From CAG-1000 sp964545285 (lineage in GTDB: Bacteria; Bacillota_I; Bacilli_A; RF39; UBA660), in the NCBI GenBank assembly GCA_964545285.1, contig CAZJEW010000016.1:1-25554 (forward strand): a DNA stretch of 25,554 nucleotides. The letters are read 5' to 3'. Shown here one piece after another: positions 1-8,738 of this stretch (positions within the stretch are counted from its first letter, which is position 1; every line of letters starts with the position of its first letter). Made by a program: the position numbers and the translations under genes. The notes under the pieces were generated by a model that searched no databases, was not told the origin of the DNA, and worked only from the letters and a program-made list of their open reading frames with translations.

Positions 1-113
1 GTTGCATCATTATTTCCACTTACTACTATATTAAAATATGCATAGGTTAACCCTACGCTTAATAAGAATACAAATACTAATAATATTCCAAACATCATTT
101 TATTATGTTTCAT
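1..113 (-). CDS. SipW-type signal-peptide surface protein, N-terminus only (cut by window edge)
   Basis: Only the first 37 codons are present; the gene runs off the left edge. It starts at ATG (111-113) behind an AGGAGT ribosome binding site at 118-123. The peptide begins MKHNKMM, continues as a hydrophobic helix of about 20 residues, then TYAYFNIVVSGNNDA. That pattern, a hydrophobic stretch followed by YxYF and SGN, is the leader of TasA/CotN/camelysin-type proteins processed by the SipW signal peptidase. It closely matches the leader of the large surface protein at 5274-8648 (TYSYFNVVVSGNESA), also at nucleotide level. It is therefore probably a second exported, possibly fibre-forming or surface-attached protein. 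The mature part is not visible, so nothing can be said about its domains. Confidence 0.8.
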   Translation of the reverse strand, partial: MKHNKMMFGILLVFVFLLSVGLTYAYFNIVVSGNNDA

Positions 114-137
114 TGGTACTCCTATATTCATAATAAA

Positions 138-166
138 ATTATATATTATTTACTTGTTATTTACAA
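138..166 (-). promoter_or_regulatory. Sigma-A-type promoter of the partial SipW-type gene
   Basis: On the minus strand TTGTAA (161-166) is separated by exactly 17 bases from TATAAT (138-143). It lies in the gap between the end of the metallo-hydrolase gene and the start of the partial gene, so that gene has its own promoter. Confidence 0.65.
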
Positions 167-181
167 GCAGAAAAGAAATAT

Positions 182-931
182 TTATATATTGATTACTTCA
201 GAAACTTTATTTTTAAATGCACAGCATAATTTTATACTATCGTTAGTTATTGCTTTATTTACTCTTAAAGCTTCTTCATACGTATTATCATTTTCGCTTA
301 TGTGTATAAGCATTACATATTTAGTATCATTACCTATAAATTTAGATAAATACATAGCACATTGTTCATTTGATAAATGGCCTTCATCACCTATATTTCT
401 TATTTTTGTATACTCATCTTTAGATCCATTCATTTCCATTTCAACATTATGATTACTTTCAATTAAATAAACACTTTTATTTTTTAATTTTTCATGATAT
501 CTAATATTTATCATACCAGTATCAGCTATATAAGCTAACGAATCTTTTCCATATGTAAATACATAACCATATCCTTTTTTATCATGTGATATAGGTATTT
601 TATCTATTTTAATTCCCATAATTACATCAATTTCATCAACAAAAGTATAATTATTGATTGAATCTTTCTTTACATATTCATTAAATGTATCTATACCAAT
701 GTATATAGGTATATCATATACTCTATTAAATGAATGTAAACTTTTTATATGATCTGTATGCGCGTGTGTAACAATAATAAAATTAATATCAGTTGGTTCA
801 ACACCTATGGAATATAGTTTATCTTTAGTATCCCCAAATTGTAAACCAGCATCTATTAAAAACTTAATATCACCCATTTCAACATAAGTACAGTTTCCTG
901 AACTACTACTACTTAATACTACAACTTTCAT
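182..931 (-). CDS. walJ: WalJ/YycJ-type metallo-beta-lactamase-fold hydrolase
   Basis: A 249-residue MBL-fold protein, the usual length of the YycJ/WalJ family, which is linked in Bacillus to the WalRK cell-wall/division regulon and to DNA metabolism; its substrate is not settled. Seen here: an N-terminal SSSSSGNCTYV strand, LIDAG at 25-29, the metal-binding HAHTDH at 56-61, a central SHD and ADTG, then a late LIHISEND segment, all in family order. Start ATG at 929-931 has a GAGGAA site inside the last codons of polC; only 2 bases separate the polC stop from this start, so the two are cotranscribed and probably translationally coupled. In many Firmicutes walJ follows walRKHI, so its place directly behind polC is a different context. 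No walRK is in the window. The symbol rests on family resemblance. Confidence 0.82.
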   Translation of the reverse strand: MKVVVLSSSSSGNCTYVEMGDIKFLIDAGLQFGDTKDKLYSIGVEPTDINFIIVTHAHTDHIKSLHSFNRVYDIPIYIGIDTFNEYVKKDSINNYTFVDEIDVIMGIKIDKIPISHDKKGYGYVFTYGKDSLAYIADTGMINIRYHEKLKNKSVYLIESNHNVEMEMNGSKDEYTKIRNIGDEGHLSNEQCAMYLSKFIGNDTKYVMLIHISENDNTYEEALRVNKAITNDSIKLCCAFKNKVSEVINI

Positions 932-933
932 AC

Positions 934-3900
934 TTATTCCTCAAAATCAAACAAACTTAATTGAGAGCTCTCTGGTAAACCTTTTAGTATTCCCATTCCT
1001 CTCATTTTATCTATTAACGTTTGTGATACTTTTCCTCTGTTTTTTAAATCATCTATACTTACATATTGTTTATTATTTCTTTCTTCAACTAATTTTCTTG
1101 CTCCTGCATCTCCCATTGAAGGAAGTGTTGAAAATGGAGGTATTAAGCCGGTTCCATCTTCATTCATTTTAAACATAACAGCGTCACTTTTATTTAAATC
1201 AATTGGATCAAAATGAAAACCTCTTTCTAACATTTCGTTAGCAAGTAACAATGTATCATATACAGCTTCATCTTTATTCTTTTTGTCTTCAGATTCTTCT
1301 ATTTCTTTAATTTTATTTTTAATAGCTATTTTACCTTCAATCATTGTTTCTATATCATAATCACTTTTACGAATTGAAAACATAACTCTATAATAACTAA
1401 GTGGATAATATACTTTAAACCAAGCAACTCTAAAGCCATTTATAACATATGCCGCTGCATGTGCTTTAGGAAACATATATTTTATTTTTTCACAACAACC
1501 TATAAACCATTCTGGTACATTATTTTCTCTCATTATTTTTGAAAAACCTATCCATGTATCAGGGTCTTTAGCAACTTTACCTTTACGAACAAACTCACTT
1601 ATTTTAAATGATTGTTGAGATTCAATTCCATAACTAATTAAAGAAACCATAATATCATCTCTACATCCAATAACATCTTTAAAATCACATATACCTTGTT
1701 TAATAATCTCTTGAGCATTTCCAAGCCATACATCAGTACCATGAGATAATCCCGAAATTTTAATAAGTTCAGCAAAAGTATGAGGTCTAGTATCTTCAAG
1801 CATTCCCATAACAAACTTTGTACCAAATTCAGGTACACCTAATGAACCGACAGTAGTATTAACTTGTTCTTCTTTAAGTCCTAAGGCATCTAAAGTACTA
1901 AATAATGTCATTACTTTTTTATCATCTAAAGGAATATCATATATATTTATATTATTATCATCACACAAATATTTCAAAACAGTAGGATCATCATGTCCTA
2001 ATATATCTAATTTTAATACATTTTCTTCTATATCATGAAATTCAAAATGAGTTGTTAACCATTCCGCATCCATGTTTTCAGCAGGTTTTTGATAAGGTGT
2101 AAAATCAAATACATCTTTATAATTAGGTATTACTATAATTCCTCCTGGATGTTGTCCAGTAGTTCTTTTAATACCCGTTATATTTTGAGCAAGTCTTTCT
2201 ATTTCTGCTCTTCTTGCATTAATACCTTTTTCCTCCATATAATGAAGTACAAATCCATATGCTGTCTTTTCAGCAATAGTTGTTACAGTTCCCGCTCTAT
2301 AAACATATTCATCTCCAAATAATACTCTTGTATATTTATGAGCTTCAGCTTGAAATTCACCAGAGAAATTCAAATCTATATCCGGAGTTTTTTCGGCTTT
2401 AAAACCAAGAAATGTTTGAAAAGGAATATTTTGACCTTGCTTATTCATTTTGGTTCCACATTCACACATTCTATCTGGCATATCAAAGCCACTTCCATAT
2501 TTCTTTTCTAAATTTTCTCCATCTACCTCAAATAAACATTTCTTACATTTAGGGCAAATATAATGAGGAGGTAAAGGATTAACTTCAGTAATATTCATAA
2601 AAGTTGCAACTAAAGAGGAACCGACACTTCCTCTAGAACCAACAATATATCCTGAATCATTTGAATGTTTAACTAATCTTTGAGCAATTAAATATATAAC
2701 ATCATATTGCCCCCCAATTATTCCATTAAGTTCAGTTTCAAGTCTTGTTTCAATTATTTCAGGTAAGTTTTCTCCATATATCTTATGTGCTGTAGTATAA
2801 ACAATGTCTTTCATCTCTTCAGCGGAATTTTCCATTTTAGGAGCACATAACCCAGGTTTAACAATTTCAACAGAACCAATCATATCACTAATATTATTGG
2901 TGTTTGTTACAACTATTTCATATGCTTTTTCTTCATCTATAAAATCAAACTCATTAAGCATTTCTTCAGTAGTTCTTAAATACGCATTAGGTATTGTTTT
3001 AATATCATGTTTATATAATGGATGAAGTCCACCACCAGGTTGTTTTTGAGAAACTAATATTTCTCTATATATATTATCATTAGCATCTAAAGTATGTACA
3101 TCTCCACAAGCACATACTGGTTTACCTATTTCATCAGCAAGTCTAATTATTTTCTTTATAGTTTCCTTAAGTTCTACGGCATTTGAAAATTCACCCATTT
3201 CAATTAAATGTGTAAGAATACTAGGCGGATTTACTTCAATAAAATCATAATAAGACATAACATTCATTACATCATCATCACTCTTAGTTTTAGCTGATTC
3301 AAAAACCTCTCCAGTATAAGAACCACTTCCTATAATTATTCCTTCTCTATATTTAGTTAATTCACTTTTAGGAAGCCTTGCACCTTTGTAAAAATATGTA
3401 GTATTAGCATAACTTATAATTTTAAATAAATTTTTAAGGCCAACATTATCCTTAACTATTAAAATAATATCAAAAGGCCTACTAGTTTTCATTATACCTT
3501 CAATATTGACAAGCTTTTTCAAGTCATCAATTGTTTTATAATTACCACCTAAATTTTCAATCATCTTATAATAAGCTTTACCAGTACCTGCAGCATCATA
3601 AGTAGCTCTATGGTGTCCTTCTTCATCAAATTCAACTTTATATCTTTTAGTTAATGTACCCAAATCATGTTTTCTCTCATCAGGAGTTAAAGCTCTAGAC
3701 ATCTCTAATGTATCTATTACTGGATTTTCAAAAGTACCTAGATCATATTTTTCATAACATCTTTTAATAAAAGAAACATCAAATTTAGCATTATGAGCTA
3801 TCATAGGTTTATCAGAAAAATATTCTTTAAATCTCTTAAAAACCTCATCCTCTTTAGGTTTACCTTTCAACATATCATCTGTTATATTAGTAATATTAGT

Positions 3901-5205
3901 AATTTCTTTTCTAAGATGTTTTCCCGGATCAATTAGCTCATTAAATTCGCTAATTATTTCCCCGCCCTTAATGGTAACTGCACCTATTTCAATTATTTGA
4001 TCTCCTGCGAAAGCATTAAGACCTGTTGTTTCAAAATCAAATACAACTATTTCATCATATAAGTCTTTATCTGATGAACCTAATACAATCTTATTTTCAT
4101 CATCTACTACTGATAGCTCACATCCAAATAATATCTTCAGTTCTCCTTTTTCTTTATATAATTTTGGAAATACTTGAATACTATTTTTATCAGTTACAGC
4201 AACAGATGTCATACTGAAATCATTAATCTTCTTTAATAATTTTTTATATGGAATTAATCCATCCATTTGACTCATATTTGTATGTAAGTGAAGCTCAACA
4301 CGTTTTTTTATGGAATTATCAGTTCTTTTTTCTTTTTTTCTATTATATGTCTCCATATCATTAATTCCGAACTCATAATCTCCACTTCTAGCATTTAATT
4401 TAACTCCACCTCTAAATCTATACCATTCACCACTTTTTATATTATCTAATAAATAATCAAATTCTTCTTTGTTTCTAGTAAAAAGATTAGAAACCATACT
4501 ATCAGTATAATCACTTAATTTTAATGTTACAATATACCATCCACTTTGAGTTACTTTAGAAGTAATACCAAATACAAAAGCTGTTATTATAACATTATCT
4601 TCAGTTGTAATAAGATTCTTTATTTCTCTACTAGTTCCCTTAATAAAATTACCTTTGATAATCTTTTTAGTTTCTTTAGAAATTAAATCTTCACTTGTAA
4701 CATTAAGTTCTTTAATAAGTTCGTTACGAGCTTCTTCATTAATATGAGAAATTACATTAACATCTTTAAATCCCATATTAGTTAAAAAATCTATAATTTT
4801 ATTTTTTAAAGAATTTATTTTATCTACTTCAGTTTTATTTAAAACTTCAAAATCTATAATATTATTTTCAAATCTTATTTTGTCTTTATCAATACATTCT
4901 AACATAGGACACGACAAAACTAATATATCAAAATAATATTCAAAATACTCTTTGAATAATTTATCATTATTTTTAACACTAAATATAAAATGAACTTTAT
5001 TAATATTTTTAAATTTTTTACTAGATTCATATAATTCTTTAAATATTTCAATAGGTATTAAATCATCCATTTCAATAGATAAAGTCATCATTTTAATTTT
5101 TTTATTTAAAAAGACTTGTAAAAGAGAAGCTCTTTCAAAAAAAGTTGTATAATCTATATTAAAATCTATAGCATTTAAAAATCGTTCAAGCTTTTCATCT
5201 TTCAT
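934..5205 (-). CDS. polC: DNA polymerase III alpha subunit, PolC type
   Basis: The replicative polymerase of low-GC Gram-positives, synthesising DNA at the fork with built-in 3'-5' proofreading. At 1423 residues it is close to full family length. Seen in order: an N-terminal domain and OB-fold region (about 200-290); PHP domain opening with HLHTNMS (305-311); a DEDD exonuclease inserted in the PHP domain, with DFETTGLN (390-397), AHNAKFD near 470 and HDLGTL near 513; a second PHP part with GDVHTLD (701-707); SRGSVGSS (857-864); a zinc-binding Cys set at 884, 887, 914 and 916; the catalytic PDIDLNFSGE (941-950); then a C-terminal polymerase/HhH region ending in SLFDFEE, where the usual beta-clamp-binding tail lies (QLSLFDF fits a clamp motif). 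Start ATG 5203-5205 has an AGGTGAG site. Its promoter overlaps the terminator of the preceding surface-protein gene. Confidence 0.97.
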   Translation of the reverse strand: MKDEKLERFLNAIDFNIDYTTFFERASLLQVFLNKKIKMMTLSIEMDDLIPIEIFKELYESSKKFKNINKVHFIFSVKNNDKLFKEYFEYYFDILVLSCPMLECIDKDKIRFENNIIDFEVLNKTEVDKINSLKNKIIDFLTNMGFKDVNVISHINEEARNELIKELNVTSEDLISKETKKIIKGNFIKGTSREIKNLITTEDNVIITAFVFGITSKVTQSGWYIVTLKLSDYTDSMVSNLFTRNKEEFDYLLDNIKSGEWYRFRGGVKLNARSGDYEFGINDMETYNRKKEKRTDNSIKKRVELHLHTNMSQMDGLIPYKKLLKKINDFSMTSVAVTDKNSIQVFPKLYKEKGELKILFGCELSVVDDENKIVLGSSDKDLYDEIVVFDFETTGLNAFAGDQIIEIGAVTIKGGEIISEFNELIDPGKHLRKEITNITNITDDMLKGKPKEDEVFKRFKEYFSDKPMIAHNAKFDVSFIKRCYEKYDLGTFENPVIDTLEMSRALTPDERKHDLGTLTKRYKVEFDEEGHHRATYDAAGTGKAYYKMIENLGGNYKTIDDLKKLVNIEGIMKTSRPFDIILIVKDNVGLKNLFKIISYANTTYFYKGARLPKSELTKYREGIIIGSGSYTGEVFESAKTKSDDDVMNVMSYYDFIEVNPPSILTHLIEMGEFSNAVELKETIKKIIRLADEIGKPVCACGDVHTLDANDNIYREILVSQKQPGGGLHPLYKHDIKTIPNAYLRTTEEMLNEFDFIDEEKAYEIVVTNTNNISDMIGSVEIVKPGLCAPKMENSAEEMKDIVYTTAHKIYGENLPEIIETRLETELNGIIGGQYDVIYLIAQRLVKHSNDSGYIVGSRGSVGSSLVATFMNITEVNPLPPHYICPKCKKCLFEVDGENLEKKYGSGFDMPDRMCECGTKMNKQGQNIPFQTFLGFKAEKTPDIDLNFSGEFQAEAHKYTRVLFGDEYVYRAGTVTTIAEKTAYGFVLHYMEEKGINARRAEIERLAQNITGIKRTTGQHPGGIIVIPNYKDVFDFTPYQKPAENMDAEWLTTHFEFHDIEENVLKLDILGHDDPTVLKYLCDDNNINIYDIPLDDKKVMTLFSTLDALGLKEEQVNTTVGSLGVPEFGTKFVMGMLEDTRPHTFAELIKISGLSHGTDVWLGNAQEIIKQGICDFKDVIGCRDDIMVSLISYGIESQQSFKISEFVRKGKVAKDPDTWIGFSKIMRENNVPEWFIGCCEKIKYMFPKAHAAAYVINGFRVAWFKVYYPLSYYRVMFSIRKSDYDIETMIEGKIAIKNKIKEIEESEDKKNKDEAVYDTLLLANEMLERGFHFDPIDLNKSDAVMFKMNEDGTGLIPPFSTLPSMGDAGARKLVEERNNKQYVSIDDLKNRGKVSQTLIDKMRGMGILKGLPESSQLSLFDFEE

Positions 5206-5221
5206 TATCTCACCTATAGTA

Positions 5222-5250
5222 ATTATACAGGGAATAAAAAATTATATCAA
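5222..5250 (-). promoter_or_regulatory. Promoter of polC-walJ
   Basis: Minus-strand TTGATA (5245-5250), a 17-base spacer, and TATAAT (5222-5227), 16 bases ahead of the polC start codon. The -35 box is inside the 3' arm of the upstream gene's terminator and the spacer contains its U-tract. The 5' UTR must be very short, about 10 bases. Confidence 0.75.
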
Positions 5251-5268
5251 TATTATTTGACATAATTT
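5234..5268 (-). terminator. Rho-independent terminator of the large surface-protein gene
   Basis: Minus-strand arms 5257-5268 (AAATTATGTCAA) and 5239-5250 (TTGATATAATTT) pair over 12 bp with one G-U, around a 6-base loop, followed by a T run (5235-5242 region). It lies just after the surface-gene stop and overlaps the polC promoter. Confidence 0.75.
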
Positions 5269-5273
5269 TATTA

Positions 5274-8200
5274 TTATCTTGCATTTCTTATTATTACAAT
5301 ACCAGAACTACCAGTTCCATTTGGGGCTTGTCCACCAGCTCCAGAATTACTGCCAGATAATCCAGCTCCATTGGAACCACTACTTAAGAAACCACTTGTG
5401 TGGTAGCCTCCTCCGCCACCTCCACCTGCTGAATATAAATAATTTGTTCCGTTTGTACATGCACTTGTTGTTCCTTCTCCAAATTCACAAGTTGTACTTC
5501 CTTGTCCACTACCTGCAACTCCAGTCTCTCTTCCACCATCTGAACCGCTATTACCATAGCTTCCACCGGCTCCACCATATCCACCAGAACCATTGTGTCC
5601 ACCACCTCCACCACCAGAACCACCAGTTCCACCTGATCCTCCTACTGAGCTACTACCATTAGTACCACCTCCACCACCAGCAATACTATATGTAAATCCA
5701 CTACTAGTTCCTCCTGTTGTTCTAGCTGCTCCACCACTTCCAATAACGATTGTATATGGTGAGGAAGCAGAAGTAACAGCAACTTTTTTAACTGTTAGTG
5801 TTTTGCCTCCGGCTCCTCCGCCTCCACCATGTGTGACGTTAGAACCCGCTCCTCCGCCTCCTCCAACCAAGAAGAGATCTATAGAAAAATTAGAAGAAAA
5901 TGATAGATTACCACCTGATAATAATTTTACTCTCCAATTAGTACCACCATCACTTATTATTGAACAGTTTCCGGTGTAAGACATAATATATGGTGAACTT
6001 CCTGCACTTGCATTAGCACAACTATATGATGCAGATAATCTTGCATAAGTAATTGCTAATGTAACAGTTACACTAGTACTACATGTATTATAGTTTCCTA
6101 GTTTGTCTACTACATATCCATATACTGTATATGTCCCACTTTGTAATCCAGAAAATGAATATGTTGAATTTGATGACATTGTATAACTACTTTGACTTCC
6201 ATATTTATATCCATATCCATTACTTGTTGCTAAACCACTTTGTGCATCAGTACTCGCTATTGACATATTTATTGTATCATCACTTGAACTTGCTGATATA
6301 CTGCATGATGGCGATGTATTATCAAAATAGAATAATCCTGTTGATTTTACTGTTGTTGTATTGCAATTTCCTATTACATCACATACACTTGTATTTGGTA
6401 CTATCCATAAATAATATTGTCCTGTTAATGTGTCTGTTGAACTTGCTGTAAATGTTGTTGAACTTGCTGCATTAGTATTACTAAGTACTACATTTGTATA
6501 TGAACTAGGTGCTGTTGTATTACTTGTACTCCATCCATATTTTATTCCTTGACTTGTAGCTAATCCACTTTCTCCATCACTTACTGTTACTATTACACTT
6601 TTACTCTTTGTATATGTTGTTTCTGAATTACTTCCTAAACTTATACTTGGTTGTTTTGCATCTCTTGTTATTGCATAATATGTTGTATCATTACTTATTT
6701 CATATATTGTCTCTACATTTAATGTACTTGTTGTTGCAGTTGAATTTGTATTAAATCCTATTATTGTATAATTTGCTCTTGTTATTGTTGGACTTGTAAA
6801 TGTGCAACTTGTTGTATTATTATATATTGTACAACTATCACTTACTTTTGATAATGTACTTCCATTTGAATTATATGTTGCTGTTATTGTTTTTTGATAT
6901 ATTGCATAGATTGTTTTCCCAGCTGTGTTCATTACTATTGATGATAACCCTATTGTTGCATCACTATCTGTATTCCATCCTATAAATGTATACCCTTCTT
7001 TACTTGCTGTTTTTGTTAAATCTATATTACTTCCATATGCTACTGGTGCATTGGGTATTGTACATGTTCCTCCATTTGCTACACAATTATATGTTACTTC
7101 ATATTCATTTGCATTCCACTTTCCATATAAACTATGATTACTTGCTGTATTTACTATTGTTTCACTCGTTACTACATTTTCATATGTTCCTTCTTTATAC
7201 CATCCATCAAATGTATAATATGTTTTACTTAATGTTGGAAATGTTCCATATGCTACTCCATATGTTACTGGATACATTATTGTTCCTTCTTCTGTATTAC
7301 TTACAAGTGATACATTATATGCCGTTCCTCCAAATCCTACTGTACATATTGTATCTTCTATTACATTTTCTACTACTAATGTCCCATTTTCATATGTCCC
7401 TGTTGCATTATTACATACTACATTTGTGTATTCATATCCTGTGTTTGGCGTTATTGTTGTTTCTGAATTACTTCCATTTTCTACTATATCTAACGTCGTA
7501 CTTGGTGTGGCATTCGCTGAATTTACTGTTACTCTATGTGTTGTATCTTCAATAAATGTTTTCGTTGTATTACTATTTAACTTTATTTTTATCTTTATTG
7601 GGCTTGTTGTTGATGCTCCTGTTATTGTATTCCCTGCTATATTAAATGAACTATTTTTCCTTATACTAAAATTACTATCATGAACTATATTTTCACTTTG
7701 TAATACTTTTAATTCATGGCTCCCTGTTACTACATTCGTTAATTCAAAATATCCTGTTGAATCTGTTACTGCACTTCTTACATTTGAATGTACTTCTACT
7801 GTTGCATTTGTTACTGCTTCATCATTATTATTTACTACATATCCTCTTATTTGATAACTTGGTGTAAATGTTATACTACATTCTGTGCTTAAATATACTG
7901 GTCCTACTATTATTTCATTATCTACTATTATATACTCACTATTATCACAACTTACATTCATGTTCTCTAAATAATATCCTGTATTTGGCGTTATTGTGAA
8001 TGTATCACTACTTCCATATTCTATTACTGAACTTATTTTATCACTTGTTCCATCTTGTATATCTATATTAATTGTTGGCTTACTATATTCATTTATTTGT
8101 ATGTTCGCACTTAAACTCTTTCCTTGATTATCATTTTGACTCTCATCTTTATATAAAAACGTTATTGTTAAACTATATGTATGTACTTCTCCTGGCTCTA

Positions 8201-8648
8201 CTCCTATATATTTTACTATTTCTTGTGATGCTGTCGTATTAGGTACTTGCGTTTGCGCTATTACCTCTCCACATTCTTTTCCCGATTTTGATGAACTACA
8301 TGTTAGGGTATATACTAAATCTCCTTTATCTGCAAAGCTATTTATTATATTCCACCATAATATATCATATTCTGCTTCTAATGTCCCTGTATTCTCTACT
8401 GTAAATGTTTTTGTTACACTTCCTCCCGGATATGCATTTAAAAGTGCTACACTTTGAGTTCCGTTATATGTTAACTCTAGTGTACTTGTATTTACTATTG
8501 TATTATTTGCGCTCTCATTTCCACTTACCACTACATTAAAATATGAATATGTTACATATACTGTTATATTAAAAAGTAATATTAATCCTATTACTATTAA
8601 TATTCTCTTATTCAATTTATATAATGCTTTTTGTTTTGATGAATTCAT
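5274..8648 (-). CDS. Large modular surface/secreted protein with SipW-type leader, InlB-like repeats and Gly-rich C-terminus
   Basis: 1124 residues. Visible modules: a SipW-type leader (1-45) with a hydrophobic helix and TYSYFNVVVSGN; a TasA/CotN-like beta domain (about 50-190) with TFTVENTGTLEAEY; a carboxypeptidase-regulatory-like beta-sandwich (about 265-325) with GYVVNNNDEAVTNATVEV; Listeria/Bacteroides InlB B-type repeats (about 440-665), each with a FDGWY/FIGWN core and KWN or IYQK ending; Ser/Thr-rich Ig-like domains (about 665-865); and a Gly-rich domain (about 920-1124) ending SSGIVIIRNAR, as in many fibre-like adhesins. No LPXTG motif or C-terminal membrane helix is seen, so attachment would be by the N-terminal region or by assembly with partners. 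Role in adhesion or matrix is inference. The AAAGG site is 10 bases before ATG, a little far. It has its own promoter and terminator, so it is monocistronic. Confidence 0.85.
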   Translation of the reverse strand: MNSSKQKALYKLNKRILIVIGLILLFNITVYVTYSYFNVVVSGNESANNTIVNTSTLELTYNGTQSVALLNAYPGGSVTKTFTVENTGTLEAEYDILWWNIINSFADKGDLVYTLTCSSSKSGKECGEVIAQTQVPNTTASQEIVKYIGVEPGEVHTYSLTITFLYKDESQNDNQGKSLSANIQINEYSKPTINIDIQDGTSDKISSVIEYGSSDTFTITPNTGYYLENMNVSCDNSEYIIVDNEIIVGPVYLSTECSITFTPSYQIRGYVVNNNDEAVTNATVEVHSNVRSAVTDSTGYFELTNVVTGSHELKVLQSENIVHDSNFSIRKNSSFNIAGNTITGASTTSPIKIKIKLNSNTTKTFIEDTTHRVTVNSANATPSTTLDIVENGSNSETTITPNTGYEYTNVVCNNATGTYENGTLVVENVIEDTICTVGFGGTAYNVSLVSNTEEGTIMYPVTYGVAYGTFPTLSKTYYTFDGWYKEGTYENVVTSETIVNTASNHSLYGKWNANEYEVTYNCVANGGTCTIPNAPVAYGSNIDLTKTASKEGYTFIGWNTDSDATIGLSSIVMNTAGKTIYAIYQKTITATYNSNGSTLSKVSDSCTIYNNTTSCTFTSPTITRANYTIIGFNTNSTATTSTLNVETIYEISNDTTYYAITRDAKQPSISLGSNSETTYTKSKSVIVTVSDGESGLATSQGIKYGWSTSNTTAPSSYTNVVLSNTNAASSTTFTASSTDTLTGQYYLWIVPNTSVCDVIGNCNTTTVKSTGLFYFDNTSPSCSISASSSDDTINMSIASTDAQSGLATSNGYGYKYGSQSSYTMSSNSTYSFSGLQSGTYTVYGYVVDKLGNYNTCSTSVTVTLAITYARLSASYSCANASAGSSPYIMSYTGNCSIISDGGTNWRVKLLSGGNLSFSSNFSIDLFLVGGGGGAGSNVTHGGGGGAGGKTLTVKKVAVTSASSPYTIVIGSGGAARTTGGTSSGFTYSIAGGGGGTNGSSSVGGSGGTGGSGGGGGGHNGSGGYGGAGGSYGNSGSDGGRETGVAGSGQGSTTCEFGEGTTSACTNGTNYLYSAGGGGGGGYHTSGFLSSGSNGAGLSGSNSGAGGQAPNGTGSSGIVIIRNAR

Positions 8649-8674
8649 ATTGTGGCTACCTTTATCATATATTA

Positions 8675-8703
8675 ATTATAATATATTAACGCTTTTATAT
8701 CAA
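8675..8703 (-). promoter_or_regulatory. Promoter of the large surface-protein gene
   Basis: Minus-strand TTGATA (8698-8703), 17-base spacer, TATAAT (8675-8680), 26 bases ahead of the start codon, in the 90-base gap after the ZIP transporter gene. Confidence 0.75.
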
Positions 8704-8738
8704 TATAAAAATATTAATGTAATTAAATGTTACAAATC

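Noticed and set aside
167..181. Possible terminator at the end of the walJ-type gene (AATAT/ATATT and CTTGT/ACAAG)
   Set aside because: Short AT-only stems without a proper T run.
105..452. Plus-strand frame of 115 residues
   Set aside because: Overlaps the walJ-type gene and the leader of the partial gene antisense; low-complexity, no site, no similarity.
5590..5690. CRISPR-like or tandem repeat array in the Gly-rich region
   Set aside because: Repeats are irregular Gly codon runs inside an open frame, without spacers of uniform length.
5279..5979. Long plus-strand frames rich in His/Leu or Pro opposite the Gly-rich domain
   Set aside because: They mirror the repetitive Gly codons of the minus-strand gene; their composition is abnormal and no ribosome binding sites precede them.
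6083..7683. Several plus-strand frames rich in Leu/Tyr/His
   Set aside because: Shadows of the Thr/Asn/Ser-rich minus-strand surface protein, which has clear domains.
8704..8738. Possible terminator after the ZIP gene (TGTAA/TTACA)
   Set aside because: Five-bp AT stem with the T run not adjacent; not better than chance in this base composition.
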